The position numbers were made by a program, and so were the translations under genes. A stretch of 64,000 nucleotides of DNA from Hofstenia miamia (Eukaryota > Xenacoelomorpha > Acoela), in assembly GCA_004352715.1 (NCBI GenBank), contig SCFE01000032.1, positions 309,215 to 373,214 of the forward strand, read 5' to 3'. This document shows, in pieces, positions 12,901-27,600 of this stretch (within the stretch, counting starts at the first letter, position 1; every line of letters starts with the position of its first letter). The notes beneath the pieces are model-generated. The model saw only the letters and a list, made by a program, of their open reading frames with translations, was not told the origin of the DNA and did no database searches.

Positions 12901-15900
12901 TTCTTTTATTGATAATTTCACTGTTGCCTATCATTCAAGCTATAAATGAAGCACTTGCTATTATCTAATTTCTGAACACCACATGTATGAGTGTTAATGA
13001 TTCCACCGTCAACTTGTTCAGCGTTCTCTACAGATCTATTCCTTGCATTTCACGCATAAAGAAATTCTTTTTAAGGCAGACACAGGTAGCATTATGAGGT
13101 AGTCATCAATGACGTGTATTGAGCAAAAAATTCAACTGGTTATTAACTTCATTAACGGAACATCTAGTTCAACCCAGACACATTTCTGATCAACTGAATT
13201 TTTGCAAAGAACTCTTGAATAAAGGAACTTTTTATTGACAAGCGTAGAAAAGAAAGCAATAGCAGAGCATTACATTTCTGCTTTGAAATTTTATCTAGGT
13301 TTGAATAAGGAAGTTTAGTGAGGCAGTCTAGTAATGTTAGGTTTATGATGGACTGCGTCATTTAATATATAAAGAAGGGTAAATCAATGGATTCATTTAA
13401 TGTCAATAGTTTGTCCAGTATATCATGTATACACCTTGTTGAGGGAACAAATAGGATTGTACTTTGGTAAAACCACAAAGCCAGTTTCCCTAGTAACACG
13501 AAGTTTGCTGATGATAATCATATGCTGTGAAATATATCAGAATTAAATAATTTCATGTAAAAGGGTTTTTAACAAACCATGAAAATATTTTATTTATTAG
13601 CAAATCATTTCGTTTTTGTGTTCGTTAGGTGGACAGATAACGACGTCTTTTGGACGGCAATAAAGATGTCCAAAAGACAACTTCGGGTAACTAAGTTTGT
13701 AAGGATGCGTGCGCATTCAGCACATTCCCTGAACTTTTGATCACTTTCTTTCATGCCAAATGAACCGTAAAGATGGTAAGCTATTTAAATCAATTTGCTA
13801 AAGTATTTCCTACGTTCAATTAAAAAATGAAATTATACGTAGTTGTCTTTGAAAGAAGTAATTTACAATTCGAAATTTATTCAGAAGAATAGGAAAATAA
13901 GTATTATTGCGTTAAAAATGTATTCAGCAAACACTATGTCTAGTTTCTTAGTGTTTAATTTTGATTAGTTTGCATTATTACTGATACAGTAAACAATGAA
14001 ATGCTTTTTTTGTTTTTAGAAGATAACATGTATTTAAATTTTTGTAACAAATTTCAGAATTACTCGAAATAAATTATTTTTATAAGGCCCGATATGGACG
14101 AACAAATTTAATTTTCTGCATGTTGCATTATGAAGTAAATTAAAATGTTTGTCTTTAAACCACATAGAGTATCACTTTGTGACACATGCGCTTGGGAAAA
14201 TTGAGATTGAATTATTTGAAAAAATGCTAATTATATATTTTGAAACAACAAACATACACGTTTCGAATGGTGCAGTGTTCCGAAAAATTATGTTACGTAC
14301 ACATTTTGAATGATAAATTTTAAAGCAATTTATTGCCAAAAAATAAAATAAAATTTAAAAAAAACAATATAAGTAAACACTGCAAGTTATTAACAATTAA
14401 TAAAAATTATATAAATACAGAGTGGTTCTGAGGTAGCGCAACTATTTCCATAATATTTTATGTAATAATGCATGTTGCCTAAAATCTGGTGTTTTGCCTC
14501 TATTGTTGTTTTTTGTTTGCATTGTTATGAAAATTTGTATTTGTATAAAAATGTGCAATACTTGCTAAATAGTTTTTTTTGAAAAAAGTTGCTTTAATTC
14601 TGAACCACTCTGTTTATGGGAATTGCATTAAATGAGTTACTCATAAAAAATGTATATAGAATTCTATTAGTTTTTCTTGTTTTTTAATGTGTTTTTAATT
14701 CAAATTTTTGTCATTACACATAATACATTTTAATTAAGCATGGAGTTCATGAGGCTTGTAAAGTGGCGTTAGACTACCTGGATTTTGAAATTTCTCGATA
14801 GTTTGACTCTCTCGAAATGGAAATTCTCTTTGTAGTATGAATTTATTTTTTACAAATCTCGTTGAAATAGTTATTAATTAGGCATTGTGAGCATATTATA
14901 GAGCTGGCTGGAGGAGATGCATTTCAGTGAGATATCGTTTATATTTTTGGACATTTTGCTAATCTGTTCTTTCTATGGTAACAGTGGTGTAAATTTTAAT
15001 TTAAAATGGCCGGTACACTAGGAAACCTTATAATGGTTACGTGAAATCAGAGGAGTTTGGGAGATAAGACCGCTCGGATTTCCTCTGCATCTGCAGTATA
15101 GCAGGTGTTTATTTTTTTTGAAATTACATGTAGGTAATAATTACAAATTAGTTACAAAAAGTTCCACATGTAATTTTCATTTTCCATTCTATTAACCATT
15201 CCAGTCTTTTTATTCACTGATGGCTGCAACTATGATTTTGTATAATTCAACTGTTTCCAGTCTTTTAGAGGCAGTCTAAGTGCATCTTAGCATCATAATT
15301 GACCACATTCTTCACAAGAAGTCTGCCCCGAGTGTCTGACAAATTAATGTTTATTCTACATTATTGTCATTGGTAATCATAAAAGCTTCATCTTTATTGT
15401 AGGGTAGTGAAATGCGCTAAAAATTCCAAAAATCACCAATAAGGACTTTCGGTCTTTGCTGAGATTAACAATTTCTTTACAATTTATTTAAAAAAATTGT
15501 ACCAACTCGCTACATCACTGTATCGTCATACGTCTATTTTAATGATGGAACTAAATTTGTGTTTAAGACTAGTTGCTTCAGAATATGCCAAAATTGTAGA
15601 CTTGATTTAAAAAGTTGTTTTCATACTTTCTAGTAAGTTATAAGATAATGTATTTGTTCACCTATTTAAATTAATTCAAATGCACTTGTTTATTGAAATG
15701 GATAGAAATTTATTAATTTATCCCCAGAACAAAAAAATCATTGCAAACAGATGTCTGCAAACAGCATTGCGTTGAAACTTACTAATCCTTAATTCATTAT
15801 TTTGTAGGAGAGGCCACCAGCGCACAGATTCTAATTTCTCAGCCTTTTCTAATGCCAGGTCAGTTTTCCATATACTTATCTCATTAAAAACTGAACCAAT

Positions 15901-16431
15901 TTCTGTGTCTCCTGATATCAGCTTCTAACCAAATGTTTTTCTCACTAAGTTCTTATAAATATTAATATATTCATGTGTGTATAGGGTTTAATTCAGTGAG
16001 ACTGATTCAAATAGTTTCTCTTCTTTTCAGCATGGCCTATTACAAACACTGCTGGAACTTTCCAGAAGTAGGAGTTTAGAAGCGAACCGTTTTTACTTTT
16101 AAATCTCAATTTCCATGTTCTTCTTTAGTTTGAATTTTTAATAGTAGTTTTTTTCTAGACGCATTCTCTCAAATTGCACGAATTGCAAAAATATGTATAT
16201 GCAAATTTCAGATGAATTGTTTTTTTGTGTATTAAATGCTAATGCACACGAAATTCCTAAAATGAGACTTTTACTTTTAGTTCACTGATGCAGATGCAAC
16301 GTTATTCCAGAAATTCAAGTCCACGGCCTGCAGATGACACTAGTTTCTCACAAAGTTTCACAGATGCAGAGACATATCATTTATCAGAAAAGGTTTGATT
16401 TCAAATATTCCTCTAAAGTATCTTCATTTAT

Positions 16432-16475
<44 letters not shown>

Positions 16476-18608
16476 TGTATTAAGATTGTGCAAAAATACT
16501 TTTTCCTCTGAACCTTGTATTACACTTCCTAAAAGTTTGTTTTATGCTTTCAATGCACCTTATAAAATAAATTTTGAATTGTTCAATATTTAGACCTGGT
16601 ACACTTTGATGGAAGCATTACACACTATTTGTTAATATTTAGTAGTAGTTGATGGTCACATTCGGGTACCTCCAGTATTTATTTATTTATGTTTAGGATA
16701 TGTAAACTGAATAAGACCATTCACCTACCACCTGAGCATAGCATTGACAGATTTTAGTGTATGCACGAGGATCCGCTTTCGCAAGAATTCATGAAGTAAG
16801 AAAATGGGACTTTATGTTGTGAGCCGAAGAAATTGACCAGTCATTACAAAATGCATGTTTTATAATATCGCTTAAAGTATGCATATATGTATGAAACTTG
16901 ATGCTCGCATATCAGAAAGAGCCAAAATCCTAATCAATGAGTGTTCGTTTACATGAAGTACTAATATTTTTGCTCTTTTATATCACAGACACTCCTAATC
17001 CTGATATTTGAAAAAACTCATAAATGAAAGAAAATCCATACTACATTTCATGCAGAATTTGTGACAACAGTCCTAAAAATATTCAGTTTGAGACATTTAT
17101 ATATTTCATAAGAAGAAACATTAAAGATAATCGACTAGTTCTATGTCTAATTTATGTAGCTTTACAATAATCGCTTTTTGTTTCCTACTTTGGATACTTC
17201 TGTCTATTCTATGCATAAATCGCCGATCATTTGACGTGGATTAAAGACCATGGTCAGGAATTTGTGGCAAATCATCACATCGATTTCTGCTCAAGTAAGC
17301 AACTGGTCTTTCGGTAGCAGAATGAAGTTGCAGGCTTGTCGAGGGGGTGAGGATTTGTGGGATGAGAATTTTTATAATCAGCCTCAATAATGGTTCAAAT
17401 GTATAGATTTACATGGTTAAGACTTGTTTCAATAGTGAATGCTGCGTTGCTTAATAAAATAATTTTTGAGAAACGAATTGATTTCATCTTGAACAGTTAA
17501 ATACTGTCGCAACTAACATTAAATTTTTTGTGATGCTAAAAGTGTGTTTCATAAGTTTGGTTTTTCCATCAAGAATTCTTAGTTAACTATGGCTTGATTT
17601 TATCCAACACTAGCTGTTTGACCCGGGCTTCGCTCGGGAAATGCATCCAAAAATGAGTAAATTCTATAATTCTATGCCTCCAAGATTTGACACAAACGTA
17701 TTACAACGAATAATGTACTTTTAGCATAGAGCCAAGAATTTTATTCGAAAAAATGAAATTCCACTTATATAAAGAAATAAAGTATGGAAACATTTAAGTC
17801 AATAATTAGTTCACTAATAAAGTCATTGATTAAATGTGCCTAAAACTTTCAGGAGGTAATGGGGGTTTCAAATGTTGGTACCTGGGTCTAGAAGTTTCTA
17901 GTTATAAGCGGATAAACACACACATTTTCCCCTTTATATGATAGATTCAAAGTAAGATATAACATTGTTTCTCAAAGGTGGTCCTTTCTCAGCACCCCCT
18001 CCCCCTTCCGAGATATGATTAATTTGTATAATTTTATTTTCTCTTATTGCATGTGTAGGTAGTACTAATACGAGACCGCTTCATTTTCAATCTAAATCTC
18101 AGGGGGTGTTGAGTAAAATACATTGTTTTTTAATATAAAAATACTTATAACAAGTGTTCCTTCTAAAATGTTTGGATGTTATCTAGCCAAAATCAGTTTA
18201 ATTTTTTACCAAAGATTAAATAATTTATAATATGATAAAATTGATTACCATTTAAATAGCTTTCAATATGCATTATTCATTTTTAATAGTATTTTATATG
18301 TTTTGTCAGGTTTTAAAACATAAAATCAATAGTAATAAGTTTACAGAATCTGAGAATATGGGCTTGTTGATTGAATGCTTACGTTGTATGCAATTAGAAA
18401 TGTTAATATAGATGATACATGGAAACATAATGGAAATTTTTTAGGATTGTAACTCAAGATTCTGAGAAAAAGTGTTTTTTATCAACGTAGTATATATATA
18501 TATANNNNNNNNNNNNNNNNNNNNNNNNNNNNNNNNNNNNNNNNNNNNNNNNNNNNNNNNNNNNNNNNNNNNNNNNNNNNNNNNNNNNNNNNNNNNNNNN
18601 NNNNNNNN

Positions 18609-18641
<33 letters not shown>

Positions 18642-21600
18642 AATTTTTGTTCAAATTCAATGTAACAAAAGCATTCTATGGTATATTATATTGCATTGTG
18701 TTGTTAAATTGTCAAATTGTTTGCGGTGCTTATATCATTTACTTATAACGCTGTCAAACATTCAAGTTTAAGTAGAATTAGTTTACACATTGAAATGCTT
18801 AGAAAATTATTGAAAATATTCCTAGAGACTAGCTATATTAGCAAGCAACTTGTTCTTTCAATTCATATTTCCAATATCATTTTAATTAAGTTTGCCACAT
18901 CAGAGCCTATATCGTATTCAACACTTTAAGGACTCGTTTAGATTTATATGCAAATGGATTTCAAACTTCAAATTTTGAAATTAAGACGATTAAATTTTTT
19001 TTGCTTAAAATATGTCTTAGTTTAGTAGTTTATTTACAATCCACATGCGTAAATCAATTAATTTTAATAACTTTATTTTTTCCAGAATCGCTCTTTTATA
19101 ACATTGGATGCATGTAGACAGGTAATTTACTTCATCAACTAGAGAATGCATTAATAAGTTTTTCTATTTTAATTATAGTTTCATCGCGTTTTTCGGTTAA
19201 AATTGATTGTGTATTTTTTTGAAATTGTTAACGCTTTCCATTAAAAAATAAATTTAGTTTTCACAAAAAGTTTTTCTAATGAAACCGTTGAATCAATTTA
19301 GCTAATTGGCCATCTTCACGTAGATTAATTCAAAACGGTAGATCCTGTTAATCCCGCATAAGTAATGCTTTTATTCAAGTTTACTTTAACAATAACGTTA
19401 AAGTTTTCATTGCCAGTTTTGTTTTAAATTGTATATATTCCAATCTTTTCGAGTCTAAAGTTGCCAAATCAATGCTCACAGTGGATTATTACGTTGAATC
19501 GTATTGTGTGTGTGCTAACCCTTATTTGATGTGTAAATACTTTTCACTCGATGGTAGTTTAAGGAAATACAATGCATTTCCTGTCTGCATGCAGCTATGT
19601 CATATGAACTATTTAATACAAATTTACGTCTTGACTCCTGCAGAAGCAGTTATTCTAGTGGTATTCACCTCCCTTTCGAATGCATCATTAAAAATAAAGG
19701 TTAATTTTAATACTTGAATAATCGCACTTAAAAATTCTGGTACTGCTCTAGTCCGTATTTCACAGATTCGGTCATTGTGAAACTTTTAATTTCACTGTAA
19801 AACTAAATCAGTTTTAATCAATTTGTGCGATTATTTTAGTAATTTAAGATTTCACATGCGCTTCTGGCTTCGTGTTATATTGAATGCATTTGAAAGGGTA
19901 GGAATCGAATCCGCTGATGAGAGTGATCGAAGTTTGAATGAACTAAGATCTGTCAAGTGGTATCAGGATTTGTGTTGTGAGCAGGGAGTTTGTACGCATG
20001 CAAAAATTTGTAAAGTTCAATTTTGTTGTCTTCAGATTCGAACATTGGAGTCGCAGATCGAGAATATTCAAGCCAGCCAAGAACAGAAGGAGAATAAGCA
20101 TTTGCGCCTGAAAGCCGACAAAGAAGTCTTAGAGCACAAGTATGTCCATTTTTAGTTTCAGTATTTTGAATTTTCTTAGTTATTTTTTACTCTCAATTCC
20201 ATTATACTTTTGTGGTTTTAATGTTAGTGACTTTATATTTTTGACAGCTAATATTTCTAAAAATCGCTCATAACTTTTGCTGCTTTTAACAATCATTTGC
20301 AAATTTTCGCCATCAAATCTTTGTTACCAATGGATTTAATTCATTTCTGTTACCCATACTATGCTTCCACTGATGCTAGAGCTATTATTGAGAAGTTCTA
20401 ATTTTAATAGGAATGTTTATAATTTGAATATATTTACAAAAAAGGAAGTGAAACGTTAGATTATTTTTTAATGGACTTGATTTTTTGAAAAAATGTGCGA
20501 TTTTAGGTTTGGTGTTTGTTATTTGTTTTCCATTTTTTGATTACTATTACTTGTAATCTAAGATATAAAAGTTTTTGGTATTGTATTTTATAAACTAATA
20601 ATACACTCTCATTATAACCAAGGGCGTATCCAAGAGGGAGCGGTCGAACCCCCCCCTCCCCAAGGAGGACTCTATGCAAGGGCTTTCACCCGCTGCTGCC
20701 TGCGAATAGGGTAGATATGGGTATCACAGTAACTGGTATAGTTATATCTATTCCAATTCACAAAAATTTTCATGGATCGATCTATAAAGGATCCATATCC
20801 ACCAAGAAAGTTCAACTGAAAAAAATTTAAAACCGCGAGCATTTCTTAAGTTCTTTTGAACACCTTAAAGAAAGACAGAAAATTACACGTGCGTCTCATT
20901 GCGCATGATGTTTTAGCAAGCCTAATATGTTGATTATTATGCCAACATGTCATTAGATCTCAGTTTAATATGATTGGTACACACTATAATATTATCGAAT
21001 GTGTAAAACAAAATGATTGGCAGTTTAGTCTCATTGTTCATTTAACTCTATTTTACATGGGGGGGTGATTTGACCTCTCCTCCTTATTTTTAGATAATTC
21101 AGATGCAGTTTGTTCTTTAACTTGTTCTGCAAATATTGAGGAAATGTTTTGCAGATAGGATCAAGTTATAGCGATTTTAAAAAAAATCAATGAAAAGCTG
21201 ACATTTCTTAGGAATTTCAAAAATATTGATTTTGTATGTAAAGGCTATACATGGAAGCCAATGCATAATTTTCAATGCAAAATATAATTAAATGTGTTCT
21301 ATGTTTTATTTGCATTATAGGCCTTTCTCATGATTTTTATTTATTAATATTTCTAACATTTTATGGCAGTAATGAGAAATTAAGAAAATTTGATACCTAA
21401 CCTAATTAATATAGCATAATTTGCATATTAATTATCTTTTTGCAAAATGATTACCGCCAAACTTATCCTGACATGGCAAAGTATTTCCACACCAAATTTG
21501 CTCCCAAGAATAACTGCTAAAAAAAAGCCCATTTAAAATATGGTTGAAGTGATTTTACTTAAAAATTTACTATAAGAATGAATGTGTTTATCTGTTAGCC

Positions 21601-24600
21601 TTTATTTTTGATCCACAATGATCTATGGATATTCATAAAATAAATTTTCAGATCTGTATCCAATGGATATTTATGTATCAAATCGATCCATATTTGATCC
21701 AGATCCATGGTAACCCTGATTAGGAAATATAAGATATTTGAAGAAATTCTGAAGCAAAGTAATGTCCAGCATGCTTAAGCCACTAAACAGAAATTAAGTT
21801 ATGCATGGCAAAATAGCTGCATGCACTACAATGAAAAACAAAAACGAAAATGGGCCAAAACTCGTCGCCCCTAGCTATTATTTATTTCGTACGTTATATT
21901 GACCGTCTCTTGTTACTTCTTTGTCTTCCCGATAATTTATGTAATAAATATCCAGAATTTGCACAATAAAATGTTTTCTTCTGTGTATATTATACTATTT
22001 TATCAACAAGTGAATAAAAAAAGGAGGTTGATAGCAAAACATCACTTAGATAGTCATGAAAACAAAGATGCCCAATTTACCACCAACTATGCTTTTCAGA
22101 AATGCGAATCTTTCTCTATTAGTTGCATTGTAAAAAATGCCTCTGAGGATCAAATACTAGACTAGCCAAACTTAGAACACTCTAAGTTATAAAATATCAT
22201 AAATTAGATCTCACTTGATGTAGTAATTGGTCGTAAAATGTAAAATACATTCAACAAAAATTCTCATGAATTCATACTTCTATCTTAAGACCACCCATGA
22301 AAAACATCCAAAAAAATCCAAAAATACAATTATCTAAAAAATACTAAAATTAATTTTTCAACTTTGAAGTATATATTTTCAAGATTTCTAAATCAACTCA
22401 AATCAATTGAAGCCAATATCAACGACAACCCTGATCTTTACTCTAGACTCTTTGTGTGAATCAGATTATCTATTCAGAGCAAACGTAATTTTGAGCTACA
22501 AGTTCTGGCACAAATGACATTCAAATATAAACATAAACCCGAAATAATAAGACATCGTGAAACTAAAATCGCAGAAACAATATGCATCAATCAACTACGA
22601 AAACATTATTTAATAAACAAAGACATCAATTAAGTTTAAATATATTTTGATCTGAGTCACTAACAGAAGAAGTTCGTGAACATTTCTGCAAAGCTTGAAA
22701 ATGACAAGAATGTTTGTCGAAGCATGTCGCAATAAATAAATAAATAAATAAATAAATATATATATATCCTGTCTACGCCCTTGATTATAACTGAACTATT
22801 TCGATTTGTTTAGAAAGTATTTTAATTATTAACTTCAAGCACAATTTATACATATTTATTGACCTATATATAATTGCGAATTGTAGTAATATTTATAATC
22901 AAGTGGAATATAGTTGCAAATTGTCTCCCTAAAAATATTGAGCATGTTCTTTGTTCAGGTCAAATTAACACTGTGAAAGTAGTTAGAGAGATCGAAAGTA
23001 TATTTGATATGTTTATTATTGAGAAAAAATTGTCTTGACAAAAATTACAAAATTTTGCAAAAAAATTGCAAAAGTCTTTGAGCACATTTTTGACAATTTC
23101 AAGTTTGAATGTTTTCTTCAAAATTTTCTCAAATGATATTTTTTTTCATTAGATTGCATCTCCTGGATGAACAGCTAAATGAACTGCGCGCCAAGCATGA
23201 AAGAAAAATCGAAAAGATGAATCTGAAATTTCGAGAAGAAAAGGTCGCTCTTGAATCAGATTATAGAATGCAATTAGACGAGATGAAACAAAAGTAAGTT
23301 GTTCAAACTCTTCTTTAAGTTTAGAAACTCTTTAGACTTAATTCAATAGAAGATGAAAGGAAAGAAGCGAAGCTAGAAGTCCCCAGACTTAAAGGACAGT
23401 TAGATATTTTCAGAGAAGTAAGTAATCAAAGGCAAATTTTTCATCCTCATTATTTGATTTACATCATTTACAAATGAACTCTTTGGAAATGACATTTTCT
23501 TTTTGGGCAATTACAAATGAACTCTTTGGAAATGACATTTTCTTTTTGGGCAATGCGGGTTTGCCTGAGCATGAATTAACAATGTACATGTATGTTGAGG
23601 TTTATTTTATCATCTTTAACTTTTTAACCATGTTTCCAGTATATGTTTATATAGATGTTCTCTTTTAGAATCAGACAATGCTCGAAGATAAATTAAGGGA
23701 GAAAGATGAACAATTGGTTTCCTGTAGACGTGAGATCGATAAGCGTGAGACAGAACTCGAACATATATTAGCTACGCATAAAAATGAGTCAATCAGGATC
23801 CTCAATGTAAGTCAGAATTATTTTATCTGCATGACGACTATGCTAAACATTAAACGCTTTAATATTCTTAATATTTTTGCTTAGAGCAATAATAATCAAG
23901 ATTAAATCATAGTTAAATAATACTAGTAGTCGAATTCGCATAATTAGTTTCAGGCTTGACGGGTATTTTTTGTTGCTCACCTATTGTAGTAAATTAAATG
24001 AATTACAATAATGTATCTACATTCTGGATTTTTGATAGTTTTACGTCACTGTTTAGGAAGCTTCTGAATTGAAAAAGGAAGTGGCTCGCTTATCAGAAGA
24101 GAAAGAGTTTTACAAAAGTAGTCGCAGAAATTCTAGGGAAGAAGTAGAAATTGTACATATACTAGAAGAAAATTCTAAATTAAAGGAGGTCAGTATGATT
24201 CATTTTACATAGTATTCATTAGATTTCATAATCCAAATGAACCTTAATAATTTTATTTTTTTATCTTGATGTGTTTTATTTTTTACAACTCAGCGCTTTT
24301 TTCATGAAAAGTCGTTAAAATCTAAACAGTTTGATTGTTTATTTTGCCCTATTCCAAAAGCATTTATGAGATAATGACTAGAAAGGAAAGATCATTTTTA
24401 ATAAATATTTTATGCATAATGGCATTCGTAAGCGAATGATGTTTAGAGCTATGTAAAAGCAGTCAATGAAAAGAACTCCATTAAATCTAAACTGGAAATG
24501 GTGGAGAGCAGTCCTTGTGGCAACTGTGGTGGTCACACTCCCATCAGTAGAACTCTTTCTGGATATTCCGCTGAATACGTCGAACCGGATGGCTCCACGA

Positions 24601-27600
24601 ATTTGGCACAAGAACTAGCTTTGGTGTTCCAGTCAAGACCCCGAGCTTTTACTGCTGAAGATACAGTAGAACAAATTGCTGCCTCAGGGAAATCATATCA
24701 AGAAGTAATTTTAAAATATTTTTCAATATTTATATGCAAGAACTTAGAAGCCACTATTCATTTTCTTATGTAATTTATTTGAGCAAATTATGCATTTTCA
24801 AATATTTTTTATTCTTATGAACCTATATTCTCAATAATAATACCAATCTCGTTCTTTTTATCGTTTTTTGTGTTTATTATCATGCAATGGTTTTCAGATG
24901 GAATTGATGTTTGCGCACAATTAAAATTTGTGAATAAATGTCTATTCATGTCGCAACAGAAATGTTACAGGTTCATTTTTAACTTCCTTCTATACTTGCA
25001 ATTTGTGAAGATTTTCGTTAAAATTTCAAATTTGTGTCTAAAATGCATAATAAATTTTAGATAGTCCTTAGATCTCAGCCCAGTACATAGGCGTGGAGCT
25101 TTGATTTTAATTAAAATAAGCAGTTAATATAATTTCCTTTAAATAGAAGTAGTAATAAAATAGCTTTTTTAACAGAAACACCAAAAATTCACATAGTAAA
25201 TACAAGCACTGCTTGGCACAGAGAGAATTTTCTACATGGGAATGAATTGTCGTAAGCAGTGCTAAAGTGTCTTTGCATATGACGCATTAACTTTGCTCTG
25301 ATGTATCCATTTTAGTATGCAGGTAATTGGCTTGGCAAACTTTGCCGAGTCTTTACTTTCTTCAGTGATAAAAACAGACTGAGGATTAGACTTTAATGGC
25401 ACTTAAAGTGAAAAAATATAAGCATCGTGTAGTAGTGAAGTAAACATCCTCATATTCTTGCATTGGAACAAGGGAACTATTGAAGCAAGCTTAGTGCAAA
25501 GAACTATGCGTAGTCAGAAATTTGAAACATCCACCTAGTACATCTTCCTAGGAAAATATCAAGATGAGAAATATCTGAAAAAGACGGGAACCATACTTTA
25601 GAGATCTACAACAAAATGGATGGATGGAATAATATTTTTATAAAGAGTAATATTAGTGACATTTTGCTGTTATAGAGTAAAGAACGATGTAGAAACATAA
25701 AGGCGCTATAGCATTTTATGCGTTTGTGGGATACATGATCAAAACAGGATATGTTGTTTCTAACACAAACACCCAAATCACATACTAAGGAACTAGGGTA
25801 AACATTAATTTCATTAGCAAGTTGTTGAATGGAGTCGGTGATATACCTGAAAATAATAAATTCAAAATTTTTAGAAGTTGATCCATTTTATTGTCATCGG
25901 CCCACTTTAGAAGTGCAAGTTGATCTTTTCGGAGATTCCCAACATCTTGCTGACGATTTTCAAATCAGCTACGAAAAGGTGTACCNACATTAATTTCATT
26001 AGCAAGTTGTTGAATGGAGTCGGTGATATACCTGAAAATAATCAATTCAAAATTTTTAGAAGTTGATCCATTTTATTGTCATCGGCCCACTTTAGAAGTG
26101 CAAGTTGATCTTTTCGGAGATTCCCAACATCTTGCTGGCGATTTTCAAATCAGTTACAAAAAGGTGTACCTCGTAGCTACAACAAGAGTCCGGTAGAGGC
26201 TGAAACCGGCTGGGGACAGGTCGGTTGTAAAGGACTTTCTGGACACGACTTATAGTAGGGTAAGAGGCCAGTAAAAGACGACATTTCCAAATTATTACGT
26301 AATTTGGACGTGAGTAGACCATGTAGAACTTTGTCAAAAGACTTGCGAAATTCCAATTAAAGGGCTATTGATGTAGTACCCATCTTTATTTGGCCGACGA
26401 AAAGAATAGAAGCGGTTCTTACTACAATTTTTGGTAAATACGGCGCTGAGCGGGGTGTTATTTTTATTAAGGCGCAATGAATAACCGTGGCTCGCGACGA
26501 TGAAACACCATTGATGAAATTTCAGGTCGGACTTCACTCACCATCTTAGCTTTGTTAATTTCGATGTCCTGAGCAATGTTACTACGACTTTGATTCGCAT
26601 AGTTCTAAGGAGCTGTCCTTGATTGCAAGAGAAGCAGAAACTCTTTGTTGATGAAGACTATCCTCCGGATTAATATAATAACCTTGGGAAACATCATAGA
26701 GACTTGTTTTTCTAGAATTGAGTAAAATCAACGTATTTTGTACAAATCTTAAGAAATTGCCGTTTATATTTTTAATAATCTGAATCATTGCATAGGAAGC
26801 ACTTGAATTTCTTTTGTTCACCAACAATAGCAACATGGCATTGCACAAAAGTTAAATTTGACAGGTAGTAGCCAATAATTAAGTAAGAGAACGAGACAAA
26901 CAACACGTTAAGTATGATTTTGAAAATGTCCGAAGGAAACGTAAAGTTGAAATAATTTCACTGTATTGACAATTAGAGTTCTTATCAAGAGCATAACATA
27001 TTGCTCTCTTTTTATAATGCATATATTTTTTGAACTTAAAACGATTTCCATAAACTGTTTTTTAGATTGTTTTGCATTAGAGCTTTTTGAAAATTATTTA
27101 CTGCTCAAAATTTTAAAGTGGCTTGATTTTATATCATGGACTCCTAAATGCATTTAGGAGTCCATGATTTTATATTTCGCAGTTCTATTAATTTGCGACA
27201 CATTTCGATTTAGAAACTAAGAAATTGGTAAAATATTGCACAGTAAACAATAAACAAAATTCTACCAGTTAGTTTAAATGTCCAACTATAAAGTTTTTAA
27301 GCATTTCAAATGTGATTGAAGTCTTGACCTTCCGTTCTCTTTGACATTTTTTCAATTATATATTCGAGGGCTTCCAATTTTCTCATAAATGCTATTTCCG
27401 TAAACTAATGTCCTGAAAAATATGGAATTTAGAATGCAACACCTATTTAAATCTCATTTCAAAAAGCATTTTTTTGTATTTCCATTTAGACTTTTGGCGA
27501 GCAACACTTTTCTTTTTAAATTTGATGCTTTATTTGCTGTTCTTCTATTTTTTCTTTTTATTTTCATTGAATAGCATAATTTTAGAGTGGTTGAGATATT

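Larger units (their letters stand above)
20619..22783. mobile_element. hAT-like element with perfect 8-bp target duplication
   Basis: The ends are CAAGGGCGTATCCAAGAGGG and the reverse complement of CAAGGGCGTAGACAGG. ATTATAAC lies directly outside both ends (20611-20618 and 22784-22791), an exact 8-bp duplication. An 8-bp duplication plus CA-GGGCGTA termini is typical of hAT elements. No transposase frame is recognised; about 1 kb of the interior is a separate dispersed repeat (20700-21725). The element lies in the intron between FIP exons 20036-20139 and 23153-23293. Confidence 0.8.

Noticed and set aside
18454-18660. Tyr/Ile-repeat ORF
   Set aside because: Translation of an (AT)n microsatellite and Ns.
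19823-20035. Open extension upstream of FIP exon 20036 (contains ESADESDRSLNELRS)
   Set aside because: The exon 19086-19121 joins 20036 directly in phase 0; no phase-compatible acceptor for the extension was found. Kept out of the gene model.
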